A stretch of DNA of 64,000 nucleotides from Legionella sp. (GTDB taxonomy: Bacteria > Pseudomonadota > Gammaproteobacteria > Legionellales > Legionellaceae): positions 62,001 to 126,000 of the forward strand of contig JAFKHV010000008.1 of assembly GCA_017306715.1 (NCBI GenBank), in the 5' to 3' direction. Shown piece by piece: positions 1 through 7,502 of this stretch. The first letter of the stretch is position 1. Each line of letters begins with the position of its first letter. The translations under genes and the position numbers were made by a program. The notes beneath the pieces are model-generated. The model saw only the letters and a list, made by a program, of their open reading frames with translations, searched no databases and was not told the origin of the DNA.

Positions 1-1
1 A

Positions 2-286
2 GAGAAGTCCTATAAAGAACAGGTGGGACATTATAAAACGATTACAGCTCAATTAGGTCTCTCTAATTTACATGGGCTTCGACATGCCTACGCACAGCGT
101 CGTTATCACGAACTGACCTGCTGGTTTGATGAAAACAAACAAGGGCTTTTGCCACCAATTGCAGGAGGAAAACTTTTTAAAGAGTTGTCACCAAAAGAAC
201 AAGACTGGGACATACGTGCCAGGCAGATCATTTCCAGAGAATTAGGTCACTCCAGAATGTCGATAACCAAAATTTATTGTGGTTAA
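2..286 (+). CDS. Tyrosine recombinase (integrase), 3' end only
   Basis: The reading frame is open to the left edge, so this is the C-terminal part of a longer gene; the GTG at 23 is only the first internal start-like codon. The fragment carries the HGLRHAYAQRR block (His-x-x-Arg of the catalytic domain) and ends with LGHSRMSITKIYCG, which holds the second His and the nucleophilic Tyr near the C-terminus, as in phage and ICE integrases. The N-terminal arm-binding and core-binding domains lie outside the window. Whether it moves this element or is a remnant cannot be judged here. It is distinct from the second recombinase at 6331-7380. Confidence 0.8.
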   Translation, partial: EKSYKEQVGHYKTITAQLGLSNLHGLRHAYAQRRYHELTCWFDENKQGLLPPIAGGKLFKELSPKEQDWDIRARQIISRELGHSRMSITKIYCG

Positions 287-716
287 TTCACCGTTTTTTA
301 TAGAATTTATTAATTGAGTTTAGTAGAATAATAAACAGAAAACACAACTGATGAACCAGTGTAATTCTGGTGAAACCGAACTCTTCGGTCTTGTGACTTG
401 CTACCCTAATTCCCCAATCACTGTAGCTGAGCGTTTAGTCGGGAACCTGATATACCTTAATTCAATACACAAATATTGAATCCTATTAAAACAATAGAGG
501 TGTACTCCTTTATTTTTATTTCATTAAAGCAATTAATCTTGTTTTGAACCCGTTTGAATTCATTGTCTGATGCCTATCAGACAAACCCATTTTTGAGAAT
601 GTATTCTTTAACAATTTGGGTTATTCAACCATGTTTAAAAAAAGGTGAATGACGTAGGCTTACGCTGGAGAAGAACTCAGCGTTTGCTGACTATTTCTCT
701 GGCTTTTACAGGAGAA
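287..716. other. Non-coding gap with hairpins
   Basis: No convincing gene. Two hairpins are visible: ACCGAA/TTCGGT at about 374-388, and a perfect 9-bp inverted repeat TTGTCTGAT-GCCT-ATCAGACAA at 563-584. The second lies upstream of the coiled-coil protein gene and could be a leader structure or operator. The rest is AT-rich without a recognisable motif. Confidence 0.4.
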
Positions 717-1082
717 ATGGTCGTGCGTATTCAGACAGATACCTTAAAATATGCTAAGATTCTTAAAGAGAGTGGGTTTTCTAAAGAGTTATCTGAGGTA
801 TTTTTTTCCACACTGACTCAAATAGAAATTCACAACATTTATAGTATTGATGAGGTGGATAACATGTTAAGTGAAGCCGTCAGACAAGTGTTTGTTGAGC
901 AAGATAAAAAACTTGTTGAACAGCGTCGCGAGTTCGATGAGCGAATGAAATCCTACAATGAGCAACTGCGTGAAAACAGGAGTGAGTTGTTGGCATCAAG
1001 ACGCTGGATGATTGGTACAATCATCACAGTTGGTCTTTCATTAGCCGCTTATCTTTCAGCATTAATTCATTTCAATCACTAA
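717..1082 (+). CDS. Coiled-coil membrane-anchored protein (DUF1640/CCDC90-like)
   Basis: About 121 aa. The protein has an N-terminal segment (QTDTLKYAKILKESGFS), a long charged heptad-like stretch (roughly residues 50-95, rich in E, R, Q and K) and one C-terminal transmembrane helix (WMIGTIITVGLSLAAYLSAL). This is the architecture of DUF1640 proteins, common on mobile elements but without an established function. The frame is open upstream to 645, but that extension is Arg-rich and poor. AGGAGA sits 2 nt before the ATG at 717 and 7 nt before a GTG at 723, so the GTG may be the true start. Likely an inner-membrane protein with a cytoplasmic coiled coil. Confidence 0.6.
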   Translation: MVVRIQTDTLKYAKILKESGFSKELSEVFFSTLTQIEIHNIYSIDEVDNMLSEAVRQVFVEQDKKLVEQRREFDERMKSYNEQLRENRSELLASRRWMIGTIITVGLSLAAYLSALIHFNH

Positions 1083-1100
1083 GCCTATTTATAGGTTTGT

Positions 1101-1147
1101 AGCCCATCGGGGAAATCACACTTCCTCATGGGGCAAGGGTATTTCCC
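1101..1147 (+). promoter_or_regulatory. Leader with interleaved inverted repeats before small gene
   Basis: CCCAT (1103-1107) pairs with ATGGG (1128-1132), and GGGAAAT (1110-1116) pairs with ATTTCCC (1141-1147). The pairs are interleaved, so the two stems exclude one another or form a pseudoknot. The structure ends just before the AAGGAGAG ribosome-binding site of the next gene. It is the weakest member of a series at 1419, 1941, 2230 and 2470. Confidence 0.4.
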
Positions 1148-1167
1148 AAAATCTAAGGAGAGAACCC

Positions 1168-1377
1168 ATGCAACAACTATCTTTTGCAGAATACACCAAT
1201 CAATGCACTCGAACTGATTTAGCCTTTTTTGATTTATTGCGCTCTATAGCTGAACTTCATGCCTATCAGCATGAGTTATCAGCAGAAGACATAGCACAAC
1301 TTCAAATTGGCGCTCGAACGTTGAATGGAATAATTGCAAGGAATACCACAACGAACCATTCCATACAGTTGGTCTAG
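1168..1377 (+). CDS. Small hypothetical protein
   Basis: 69 aa with a good ribosome-binding site (AAGGAGAG, 6 nt before ATG). Predicted soluble and helical, with no signal peptide or membrane segment. Not recognised. It sits between the coiled-coil gene and ssb, with its own structured leader, so it is probably an early-expressed accessory gene of the leading region. An overlapping reverse-strand frame (1244-1426) has no supporting features. Confidence 0.55.
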   Translation: MQQLSFAEYTNQCTRTDLAFFDLLRSIAELHAYQHELSAEDIAQLQIGARTLNGIIARNTTTNHSIQLV

Positions 1378-1418
1378 GAAGCAGGATTAACCCTGTTACT
1401 TGTTTTACCCGTTTTAAT

Positions 1419-1475
1419 CCGCACAATCGGAAAATTTCTGCCTTGTGCGGGAGTTCTCCGATTGTGCGATTTTTT
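1419..1475 (+). promoter_or_regulatory. Alternative-hairpin leader upstream of ssb
   Basis: CGCACAATCGGA (1420-1431) is perfectly complementary to TCCGATTGTGCG (1457-1468), followed by ATTTTTTATT. CCGCACAA (1419-1426) is perfectly complementary to TTGTGCGG (1443-1450). The two stems share the same left arm, so they are mutually exclusive. The 12-bp stem plus T-run looks like an intrinsic terminator, and the shorter stem would block it. Alternatively this is a folded single-strand promoter of the kind known upstream of ssb in plasmid leading regions. Confidence 0.55.
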
Positions 1476-1502
1476 ATTAATTACATTTAAAGGAGAACTA
1501 AA

Positions 1503-1928
1503 ATGGCAGTATTGAACAAAGTCCAATTAATAGGTCATGTGGGTCATTCACCTAGAAGTACCCAAACAAAGGAACATCATCCTGTTGCATCAGTCTCCAT
1601 TGCCACGAATGAATCCTATCGCCGTAACGGTGAGTGGGAAACCATTACTGAATGGCATCATCTGGTGTTTTTTGGAAAATTAGCAACTTTAGCTGTGGAA
1701 CGCCTGCAAAAAGGCAGTCAGGTATATATTGAGGGCAAACTGCGCTCAAATAACTGGACTGATAAAGAAGGTGTTAAACGCCAATCAATCAATATTGTGG
1801 TGCAAACCATACAGTTACTTGATAACGCAAAACCCAAAGAGCTACCCGAGCAAACTGATAAACCAACACCAGAAGAGTATTTAGCTCAAATGCACTCGAT
1901 GTTGGAATGTGAAGAAGTTCCTTTTTAA
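1503..1928 (+). CDS. ssb: Single-stranded DNA-binding protein
   Basis: 141 aa. The N-terminal OB-fold (residues 1-105) has the SSB signature: LNKVQLIGHVG near the start, VASVSIATNESY, a WHHLVFFGKLA block and the VYIEGKLRSNNW strand. The C-terminus ends ECEEVPF, a variant of the acidic DDIPF tail that recruits replication and repair proteins. It probably coats transferred single-stranded DNA after conjugation, as plasmid SSBs do. AAAGGAGAAC precedes the ATG. The gene stands alone with its own folded leader. Confidence 0.95.
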   Translation: MAVLNKVQLIGHVGHSPRSTQTKEHHPVASVSIATNESYRRNGEWETITEWHHLVFFGKLATLAVERLQKGSQVYIEGKLRSNNWTDKEGVKRQSINIVVQTIQLLDNAKPKELPEQTDKPTPEEYLAQMHSMLECEEVPF

Positions 1929-1940
1929 TTGTTTCATTAA

Positions 1941-1980
1941 TCCCGAAGGGAGTTATCCCTTTGGGAACAACTCCTTTTTT
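1941..1980 (+). promoter_or_regulatory. Alternative-hairpin leader
   Basis: TCCCGAAGGGA (1941-1951) pairs with TCCCTTTGGGA (1956-1966), one G-U pair. GGAGTT (1949-1954) pairs with AACTCC (1969-1974), which is followed directly by TTTTTT. The stems overlap and are mutually exclusive; the second has terminator form. It may also terminate ssb. Confidence 0.55.
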
Positions 1981-2004
1981 AAAACTTAAGGAGAACCACT
2001 TAAA

Positions 2005-2229
2005 ATGAATCCATTTGAACTGACCGCAGCATCTACTTTCCTCAGTTATTTTCCCGATGATATTGAGTATTCAACCCTTATCAATCGGTTAAACAATGAT
2101 GAATTAGGGACTGATGACGATGCAATCGATTTGTGGCAGCCTTTTGAATACTACCCAGGTGTATTCATCGCGGAATGCATAGAAACATTGCATGATCGAT
2201 TGGTTAAAACGTTTCATACTCTAGCTTAA
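2005..2229 (+). CDS. Small acidic hypothetical protein
   Basis: 74 aa, start supported by AAGGAGAACC 7 nt upstream. Rich in Asp and Glu (DDIEY, NDELGTDDDAIDLW), with aromatic residues in the second half (WQPFEYYPGVFIAECIETL). No signal or membrane segment. Not recognised. Its acidity resembles anti-restriction or DNA-mimic proteins often found in leading regions, but that is speculation. Preceded and followed by hairpin leaders. Confidence 0.55.
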   Translation: MNPFELTAASTFLSYFPDDIEYSTLINRLNNDELGTDDDAIDLWQPFEYYPGVFIAECIETLHDRLVKTFHTLA

Positions 2230-2265
2230 CCCTTGCAGGAATCTATCCTGCAAGGGACGGATTTT
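2230..2265 (+). promoter_or_regulatory. Leader hairpin
   Basis: Perfect 11-bp inverted repeat CCCTTGCAGGA (2230-2240) / TCCTGCAAGGG (2246-2256) with a 5-nt loop, followed by ACGGATTTTTG. A weaker alternative pairing (GGAATC with GATTTT, using G-U pairs) is possible. It could be a terminator for the previous gene and a leader for the next. Confidence 0.5.
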
Positions 2266-2288
2266 TGACTGTTTTTAAGGAAAACATC

Positions 2289-2456
2289 ATGAATTTAATT
2301 GAGAAAATTACCGCAGCTGTATTAGATGATGAAGAGCCAACAGAGAAACAGTCGGAGCTTTTAGTCGAATCGTACCTTAATAGCACCGACAAGGAGGCAA
2401 TTGATAAGTGCTTCACTTGTCTTTGTGGGTATAGCCTGTCCAGTTTAATTAATTAA
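2289..2456 (+). CDS. Small hypothetical protein, paralogue of 62739-62915
   Basis: 55 aa; AAGGAAAAC lies 3 nt before the ATG at 2289, and the frame upstream to 2265 only adds a TTG start. It has an MNLIE start, an acidic middle (DDEEPTEKQSELL) and a C-terminal CFTCLCGYSLSSLI block. The same pattern, including CLCGYSL and KQS, occurs in a 58-aa protein on the - strand near the right end. The paired Cys residues could bind metal or form a disulfide. Function unknown; a small regulatory or antirestriction-type factor is possible. Confidence 0.55.
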   Translation: MNLIEKITAAVLDDEEPTEKQSELLVESYLNSTDKEAIDKCFTCLCGYSLSSLIN

Positions 2457-2469
2457 AGTAATTTAATAA

Positions 2470-2515
2470 CCCTAATGGGAGCAAGACTCCCATTAGGGAC
2501 TTGCTCCTTTTTCTT
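2470..2515 (+). promoter_or_regulatory. Alternative-hairpin leader upstream of DUF932 gene
   Basis: CCCTAATGGGAG (2470-2481) and CTCCCATTAGGG (2487-2498) form a perfect 12-bp stem with a 5-nt loop. GGAGCAAG (2478-2485) and CTTGCTCC (2500-2507) form a second perfect stem followed by TTTTTCTTT. They share nucleotides, so only one can form. The geometry (14 nt between the second pair) is the same as in the 1941 leader. This is the clearest example of the series. Confidence 0.6.
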
Positions 2516-2532
2516 TGAATCAGGAGAACATA

Positions 2533-3327
2533 ATGAATATTTTAACAACAGAACAACTTTATAAAGCAGCCCCTTCGCTATTTACTCACGGAGCTGCTGA
2601 ACATACCAGTGAGCGATATCAGCCAATTGCCACTTCTGACATCATTAATGTATTGCTTCAGGAAGGGTTCTATCCAACCAAGGCAACACAATCAGCGAGT
2701 AGACATGAAGAAAGAAAGGCCTTTGCAAAACACATGGTCCGATTTCGACATAGAAACTATCACGAGCAGGATGGCGGTTTATTTCCTGAACTGGTATTGG
2801 TCAACTCTCACGATGGCATGTCCTCGTATCGTTTGATGGCAGGACTGTATCGTCAGATTTGCACCAATGGTATGGTTGCCGGTAAAAACTACAATGAAGT
2901 GCGCGTTAGACATCAAGGTGATGTTATTGGCAACGTCATTGAAGGAACCTATCAAGTTGTTGAGTCGTCTCACAGAATGCTTGATGCCGTAGAGCAAATG
3001 GAGGGGATTCAATTAACTAATGAGAAGCTTCTGGATTTTGCTCAACAAGCGCATGCTCTTCGTTTTAGTGAGGATGATAACCTGGTCATCGAGGCAAAAA
3101 CTCTGTTAACTCCAAGGCGACGTGAAGACATGAAACGTGATTTATTTTCTGTTTTAAATGTCGTTCAAGAGAACCTTATCAAAGGAGGATTGCCTGGCTA
3201 CAGACAGGATGAGAAAGGACGCTGGCGACGCGCTCGAAGCCGGCAAATTAAAGCAATTGATCAAAATATCAAAATAAATCGAGATCTTTGGAGCATTGCT
3301 GAAAATACTTTGTTATCTTGCCCTTAG
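2533..3327 (+). CDS. DUF932 (phage/plasmid-related) protein
   Basis: About 264 aa from the ATG at 2533 (CAGGAGAAC 4 nt upstream; an in-frame TTG at 2515 adds six residues). Features typical of DUF932/TIGR03299 proteins are visible: the N-terminal TSERYQPIATSDIINVL, a central PELVLVNSHDGMSSYRLMAGLYRQICTNGMV block and a GNVIEGTYQVVESSHR block. The family is common in the leading region of conjugative plasmids and in phages, and its biochemical role is not established. The two upstream hairpins suggest the same control as its neighbours. Confidence 0.85.
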   Translation: MNILTTEQLYKAAPSLFTHGAAEHTSERYQPIATSDIINVLLQEGFYPTKATQSASRHEERKAFAKHMVRFRHRNYHEQDGGLFPELVLVNSHDGMSSYRLMAGLYRQICTNGMVAGKNYNEVRVRHQGDVIGNVIEGTYQVVESSHRMLDAVEQMEGIQLTNEKLLDFAQQAHALRFSEDDNLVIEAKTLLTPRRREDMKRDLFSVLNVVQENLIKGGLPGYRQDEKGRWRRARSRQIKAIDQNIKINRDLWSIAENTLLSCP

Positions 3328-3343
3328 AACTAATCTGTTCAAA

Positions 3344-3369
3344 GCCCCATATCCTGGGGCTTTTTTTTG
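3344..3369 (+). terminator. Rho-independent terminator after DUF932 gene
   Basis: Stem GCCCC (3344-3348) / GGGGC (3356-3360), extended by A-T pairs (AAA/TTT), followed by a run of eight T. It lies 16 nt after the DUF932 stop and ends the left-end gene series. Confidence 0.85.
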
Positions 3370-3439
3370 CCTTGAATTTTTCAAAAAACCTATTATCATT
3401 GCTTCATCTTTGCAAGGTTGGACTTGCATATACCAACAC

Positions 3440-3479
3440 AAAGGGCTGATTTTGGCACAGGATCAGCCCTTTCTATTTT
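3440..3479 (+). terminator. Second hairpin, terminator-like
   Basis: Perfect 11-bp inverted repeat AAAGGGCTGAT (3440-3450) / ATCAGCCCTTT (3462-3472) followed by CTATTTT. It sits 17 nt before the 477-aa gene, so it may be a second terminator or a leader hairpin of that gene. Confidence 0.6.
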
Positions 3480-3495
3480 GTAACAAGAAGAATTT

Positions 3496-4929
3496 ATGAT
3501 TTCCTACCAAGCCCCGATGCTCCCCGATGTCAATTACGCACTGCTTGACGAAGACGCTTATTTTTCGTTAACTGATCTTGAATACGACACCATGAAAAGC
3601 TGTAGTCATTTTCTGGAAGAACTCAAATGGGTACTCATCGAAGAAAAACTGGTGCAGATACCTCAAATTCTGTGTGGTTATCTTTGCGCCTACCTCGGTA
3701 CAATCACCACGGTACACACCGTTAAAAAAGCAGAAGCTTTAGTACCATCTCTCCTTACGCTCATCCAGCACCAGGCAAAAGCCTCACTCGATGCTTTTGC
3801 ACAACACCCCATCAATCACAGCGTCAAAAGTACGGAAAAAAAGAAAATCCATCTTGATCAACTGCGCAACATCACCCCTGGCAGCATCGTGGTGCAAACC
3901 ATGCGCCTTGGGCGAGAAATCATGGACATGTTTGACGAAATAAATAATCAGCCAGGAATCAGAAGCAAGAAAAAGCAACCTACCCCCTTCTGCTCTGATG
4001 AATCACTGACAAAACTCATGCTGCTGATGGGCTCAGAACAATGCGCACAATGGAGAGAAGAACTCGATGGGCTTTCAGACCATTATGTTCTCAATCAATT
4101 AGCCATCCAAATTGGTTGGGTGATGGGCTATTTCACTCACCTTCAAAACAAATCCCTCAAAGAATCACAATATTTTGATTATGGCCTACCCTTAGTGAGC
4201 CTCTTTCAAGAACATATTTATCGCTTAATGGAATCGTACGCCACCGCAGAGCATGCAAAAATAGAAGCCCAGCAAAGCGCTCATTATGAAGAAACGGAAT
4301 CCCTTTTAAGTGAAATTCGCCACCTTTCCGAACAGACCTACAACCAAAAAACGCCCGCTGCCAATGCATTTCAAAAAGAGGTTCTCATCGCCCATGCTGG
4401 CATTGAAAAAACACTCATGGAGCTGATAACCCAGGGGTATGAAGTTAAAATCATTTTAATGAGCCTTTTTTATTTCTGGTTTATCCTGGAGGCTCCTATA
4501 AATGGAGTGAGTGAACAAACACTGGGCAAGACTGACCCTTTCCACCACATGCTGCCCGTCATTAAACTGGTCAAATCAACTACCCACTCCCTGCCCAAGC
4601 CAGAATTAAGCAAGGAAATTCGTGCGCTAAACGATTCCATGCAACAATTAAAAAAACATCTGACCCACCCTGAAAAATTGGATAACGTGCCGCAGAAAAT
4701 TGCCCTGGAGCAGACCGAAGCGGTCAACACAGCCATTCACACCATCACCTGTGATTTCCTTAAAAAGGATATGCGCATCGAAGCCATTACTAATGCTTTA
4801 TTCAGCCACTGGCTTCGTTTTTCCGTTTTTTTTGGTGTCAGTGAAAGTGAATGGCAAAAGATGGATTACTACCTGGTTGAGATTCTTAAAGCAGTCCGAG
4901 GTTATCTGGATTCTGAATTAGGGCAATAA
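3496..4929 (+). CDS. Hypothetical 477-aa protein
   Basis: Not recognised. Largely helical by composition, with no signal peptide and no clear membrane helix apart from a hydrophobic patch near residues 315-330 (ILMSLFYFWFIL). Two Cys-containing hydrophobic blocks appear near residues 55-75 (IPQILCGYLCAYLGTI). The ATG at 3496 has only a weak AAGAAG ribosome-binding site. The gene stands alone between the leading-region cluster and a convergent toxin-antitoxin pair. The long open frame and the codon pattern support a real gene. Confidence 0.7.
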   Translation: MISYQAPMLPDVNYALLDEDAYFSLTDLEYDTMKSCSHFLEELKWVLIEEKLVQIPQILCGYLCAYLGTITTVHTVKKAEALVPSLLTLIQHQAKASLDAFAQHPINHSVKSTEKKKIHLDQLRNITPGSIVVQTMRLGREIMDMFDEINNQPGIRSKKKQPTPFCSDESLTKLMLLMGSEQCAQWREELDGLSDHYVLNQLAIQIGWVMGYFTHLQNKSLKESQYFDYGLPLVSLFQEHIYRLMESYATAEHAKIEAQQSAHYEETESLLSEIRHLSEQTYNQKTPAANAFQKEVLIAHAGIEKTLMELITQGYEVKIILMSLFYFWFILEAPINGVSEQTLGKTDPFHHMLPVIKLVKSTTHSLPKPELSKEIRALNDSMQQLKKHLTHPEKLDNVPQKIALEQTEAVNTAIHTITCDFLKKDMRIEAITNALFSHWLRFSVFFGVSESEWQKMDYYLVEILKAVRGYLDSELGQ

Positions 4930-5032
4930 GACTCTTCTTCGGCTAAAAAATTGGGTAAGTGCCTCCATTTCTATTTGTGATTAAGATTGGGTTACAATCG
5001 TAATCACAGGTATACTGACTCGTCTCATATAT

Positions 5033-5356
5033 TTATAATATAGCGTTTAGTCCTTTCTTTTCGATTAAAGAAAGTAATTTCAAAGAAGTACCTGCTGGTT
5101 TTTTAAGCCCCCTCTCCCATTGGCTAATAAGATCTTTAGATACATTAAGACAATACGCAAATATGGGTTGGCTCACATTTTCTCGTTCACGCAATGCCTT
5201 TATTTCTACAGGTAAAAATTCATGTATCGGGGTTAAACATGCGCGATCAAATTGTCGCATTGTTTTTTTATCAATAACACCCGCATCAAACATATCAACA
5301 ACAGTTTCATGTACAGCCTCAAAAACCTCACTTTTATATGTTTTATTTGTGCTCAT
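5033..5356 (-). CDS. Helix-turn-helix antitoxin (HigA-like)
   Basis: 107 aa from the ATG at 5356, which has a GGAGGT site 8 nt upstream; the frame runs on to 5410 but inside the toxin gene. The C-terminal half is a Cro/C1-type HTH: EIKALRERENVSQPIFAYCLNVSKDLISQWERGLKKPAGTSLKLL. The N-terminal half (ETVVDMFDAGVIDKKTMRQFD) is typical of the NadS/HigA antitoxin group. It overlaps the end of the toxin gene by 14 nt, giving toxin-first order. Expected to neutralise the toxin and repress the operon. Confidence 0.85.
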   Translation of the reverse strand: MSTNKTYKSEVFEAVHETVVDMFDAGVIDKKTMRQFDRACLTPIHEFLPVEIKALRERENVSQPIFAYCLNVSKDLISQWERGLKKPAGTSLKLLSLIEKKGLNAIL

Positions 5357-5723
5357 TATATAGTACCTCCACAAGTGCACCTGATTGGAGCAATCGCTCA
5401 ATGTCATCACCAGAAAAATTAAGCATCTGCGAAGATAAATCTTTAAATATTTGCTCTTCTTCCTGGCTTATGTTGTCACGTTCATTTTTTGGAAATCCAT
5501 ACACTAAAAAGGCCAGATCTTTATATCGATATAAAATAATACACCGATACCCACCCGACTTTCCTTGGTTTGCTCTGCCAAGCCTTTGCTTTATAACTCC
5601 ACCACCATAATCAACATCGATTAATCCTTTTTCAATCTCTTTTATTAACTTACATAATTGAGAATCTAAAATACGCTCTTTCTTTGCAAATTTAGTAAAC
5701 CATTTGTTTTTAAAAACCCGCAA
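5343..5723 (-). CDS. RelE/HigB-family toxin
   Basis: 126 aa. The start MRVFKNKWFTKFAKKERI, the IKEIEKGLIDVDYGGGVIKQRLGR block and GKSGGYRCIILYRYKDLAFLVYGFPKNERDNIS are characteristic of the RelE/ParE superfamily group found with NadS-like antitoxins (predicted mRNA interferase). The start is a TTG, matching the usual N-terminus of the family; no ATG is in frame upstream. Transcribed before its antitoxin; probable stability module of the plasmid. Confidence 0.85.
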   Translation of the reverse strand: MRVFKNKWFTKFAKKERILDSQLCKLIKEIEKGLIDVDYGGGVIKQRLGRANQGKSGGYRCIILYRYKDLAFLVYGFPKNERDNISQEEEQIFKDLSSQMLNFSGDDIERLLQSGALVEVLYNEHK

Positions 5724-5914
5724 AATAACATTCCATATTTCTTTTTATTATATGGTGTAATTATATAGCACTCAGTTCTATATTTCAAGAAATACTGACC
5801 CAAATACTAACCCAATTATTAACAGATAAATTCTAAATGATTAAATCCTGATAGATGGAAATCCAGAATATTAACCTTATAGAAATAAAGGACATGCTGA
5901 ATTTCGGGAGAATT

Positions 5915-6259
5915 TCACCATCCGTAATGGCTATTCCAAAGCTCAGAAATAATGTAAACCCCCTCTTCATCAAGGTAGGATCGAGCATCAACAAAGTTTG
6001 ATGTACCAACTTTTTCAAGTAGTTCTTGACCGCACTCAGGATCAAAAAAAGAGTACATCATAGCAAGCAATACTTGTTTGCTATGGCTATAACCGCCTAT
6101 GGACTCTTTAATGAATTGATAGTTGGGTTCTAACTGCCATCTTTTGTGAGCATCATTGAGTGAGGATGCTTTTAGGTTAAAAAATTCAACACCAACTTTT
6201 TTTACACCTTGCTTCCAAGCCTTATCAAAGCGGATCATGAGATCATTTCTGTTATTCAT
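5915..6259 (-). CDS. Hypothetical protein, 114 aa
   Basis: A soluble, mixed alpha/beta-looking protein with no signal or membrane segment. Sequence landmarks are FDKAWKQGVKKVGVEFFNL, GGYSHSKQVLLAMMYSFFDPECGQELLEKVG and VDARSYLDEEGVYIISELWNSHYGW. Not recognised. It stands alone between the toxin-antitoxin pair and the recombinase, all on the same strand. An overlapping frame at 5833-6045 has no support. Confidence 0.6.
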   Translation of the reverse strand: MNNRNDLMIRFDKAWKQGVKKVGVEFFNLKASSLNDAHKRWQLEPNYQFIKESIGGYSHSKQVLLAMMYSFFDPECGQELLEKVGTSNFVDARSYLDEEGVYIISELWNSHYGW

Positions 6260-6330
6260 TAGTTGTCCACCGTTTTGTATTTTATTCTCATTAACATCTA
6301 CTTTACTTTAATGGCTTAAATAAGACCAAA

Positions 6331-7380
6331 TTATGAGTCAAATAATTCTTCTATTGTTTCCTGCATTTCGTCCTGACTGGGCTTCGCATAACGAAAAATT
6401 TCTTTTATTGAAACATTTCCACTAAGTTCCTGAGCAAAATGCACTCCATGCTTATCTGTTACTTTTTTCAAAAAAGTATGCCGAAGTTTATGAGGTGTAA
6501 ATTCAAATCGCTCATTCTCTGGTAAAAGTGCAAGCACTTGTTTTAAAACTCGCTGACATATTCGAAATATATTCCGAGTATTAATACGATTCCCTGCCCT
6601 ATTAATAAATAAGGGTTGGTCAGATTCTATAGCTCGACTCTTTAAATAATTATCCAAATGTTCTCTACTTTCTTGCGGTAAGGGAATTTTAGTAGTCACC
6701 CGTTTACTTTTATGTCGTACTACAGAATGAAGCCCTTTTGAATGATATTGGTGTACATTTAATGAGACCAATTCAGATTCCCGCAAACCTGTTCCCAACA
6801 ACACATAAAAAACAGCAGTTTCCAATAATGCATTTTGATTTTTTCGAGTACATATTTTAGCGCGTTGCTCGCAGGCTGCTTTTAAGCGCATAAGCTGTTT
6901 CGAGTTCAAGCCATTCCATTCTGGAGCATCTGTCTGTAAATCTTTAACCCCTGATAAAGGATCGCCCGCAATTAAGGGTCGTTGTTGATAAAGCCAACGG
7001 CCTGCATGACGAATGGTTGCCATGGTCCGATTAATGGAAGTCGCTTTGTATGCTTTTCCGGTTTTCTCCGAAATGGTATTGCATAAGGAACGTTGAAATT
7101 GTTTACTTACTGCTGGTGTCCAATTATCTACCTGGTCGTGCCCTACTTCGACCTGAAAAAAATTTAAAAATTTAGATAAGTCTTTTTGTTTAGCCTGAAC
7201 TGTTTTTTCCGGTGCACCTTTGACATGAACCTGAACATAAAATGACAACCAGGCCGATAACGAATTGGTATCAAAATGAACATCCAAGGGATGAAAAACC
7301 TTATCTACCCCAAACTTTCGATTTTTGTCGTTTTTGTCATTCAGTAAGTTCAAGGCATGCTCCATGAGTGTTTTTCTCAT
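6331..7380 (-). CDS. Tyrosine recombinase / integrase
   Basis: 349 aa. The N-terminal core-binding (SAM-like) domain spans roughly residues 38-135 (LSAWLSFYVQVHVKGAPEKTV) and the catalytic domain about 155-345. Catalytic residues visible: Arg200 in GTGLRESEL, His297 and Arg300 in HKLRHTF, and Tyr331 in IFRYAKPS. The usual second His/Trp is replaced: the block reads LSGNVSIKEI, with Asn322. A symmetric core-type site lies just upstream (7390-7423) and half of it recurs inside the coding region (7301-7315). It may act in integration, cargo exchange or plasmid dimer resolution; the sequence alone does not decide. Confidence 0.9.
   Translation of the reverse strand: MRKTLMEHALNLLNDKNDKNRKFGVDKVFHPLDVHFDTNSLSAWLSFYVQVHVKGAPEKTVQAKQKDLSKFLNFFQVEVGHDQVDNWTPAVSKQFQRSLCNTISEKTGKAYKATSINRTMATIRHAGRWLYQQRPLIAGDPLSGVKDLQTDAPEWNGLNSKQLMRLKAACEQRAKICTRKNQNALLETAVFYVLLGTGLRESELVSLNVHQYHSKGLHSVVRHKSKRVTTKIPLPQESREHLDNYLKSRAIESDQPLFINRAGNRINTRNIFRICQRVLKQVLALLPENERFEFTPHKLRHTFLKKVTDKHGVHFAQELSGNVSIKEIFRYAKPSQDEMQETIEELFDS
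7301..7315. repeat. Internal copy of recombinase half-site
   Basis: TTATCTACCCCAAAC occurs here inside the recombinase gene and again at 7410-7424. The inverted partner lies at 7390-7403. A 15-nt exact copy so close by is unlikely to be chance and may be a binding site for the recombinase. Confidence 0.5.
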
Positions 7381-7389
7381 TTTACCTCA

Positions 7390-7423
7390 TTTGGGGTAGA
7401 TAAGGTACGTTATCTACCCCAAA
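7390..7423. repeat. Symmetric site next to recombinase (candidate crossover or operator)
   Basis: Perfect 14-bp inverted arms TTTGGGGTAGATAA (7390-7403) and TTATCTACCCCAAA (7410-7423) flank a 6-bp centre GGTACG. This matches the layout of tyrosine-recombinase core sites (two inverted arms around a 6-8 bp overlap). It lies 9 nt upstream of the recombinase start codon, so binding there would also affect its expression. Confidence 0.6.
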
Positions 7424-7502
7424 CAATAACACACCTATCTGACTGCTTAAATAACCTATACCCTCATAAATATTCTGGGATAAAAACTCAGCACGCCTTA
7501 TA

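Noticed and set aside
5715..5775. Alternative longer start for the 5343-5723 toxin
   Set aside because: Upstream in-frame codons contain no ATG or GTG with a ribosome-binding site; the TTG at 5723 gives the usual family N-terminus.
2..7380. The two recombinase genes as ends of one integrated element
   Set aside because: No matching direct repeats (attL/attR) were found around either gene within the window; the left gene is cut by the edge, so this cannot be tested here.
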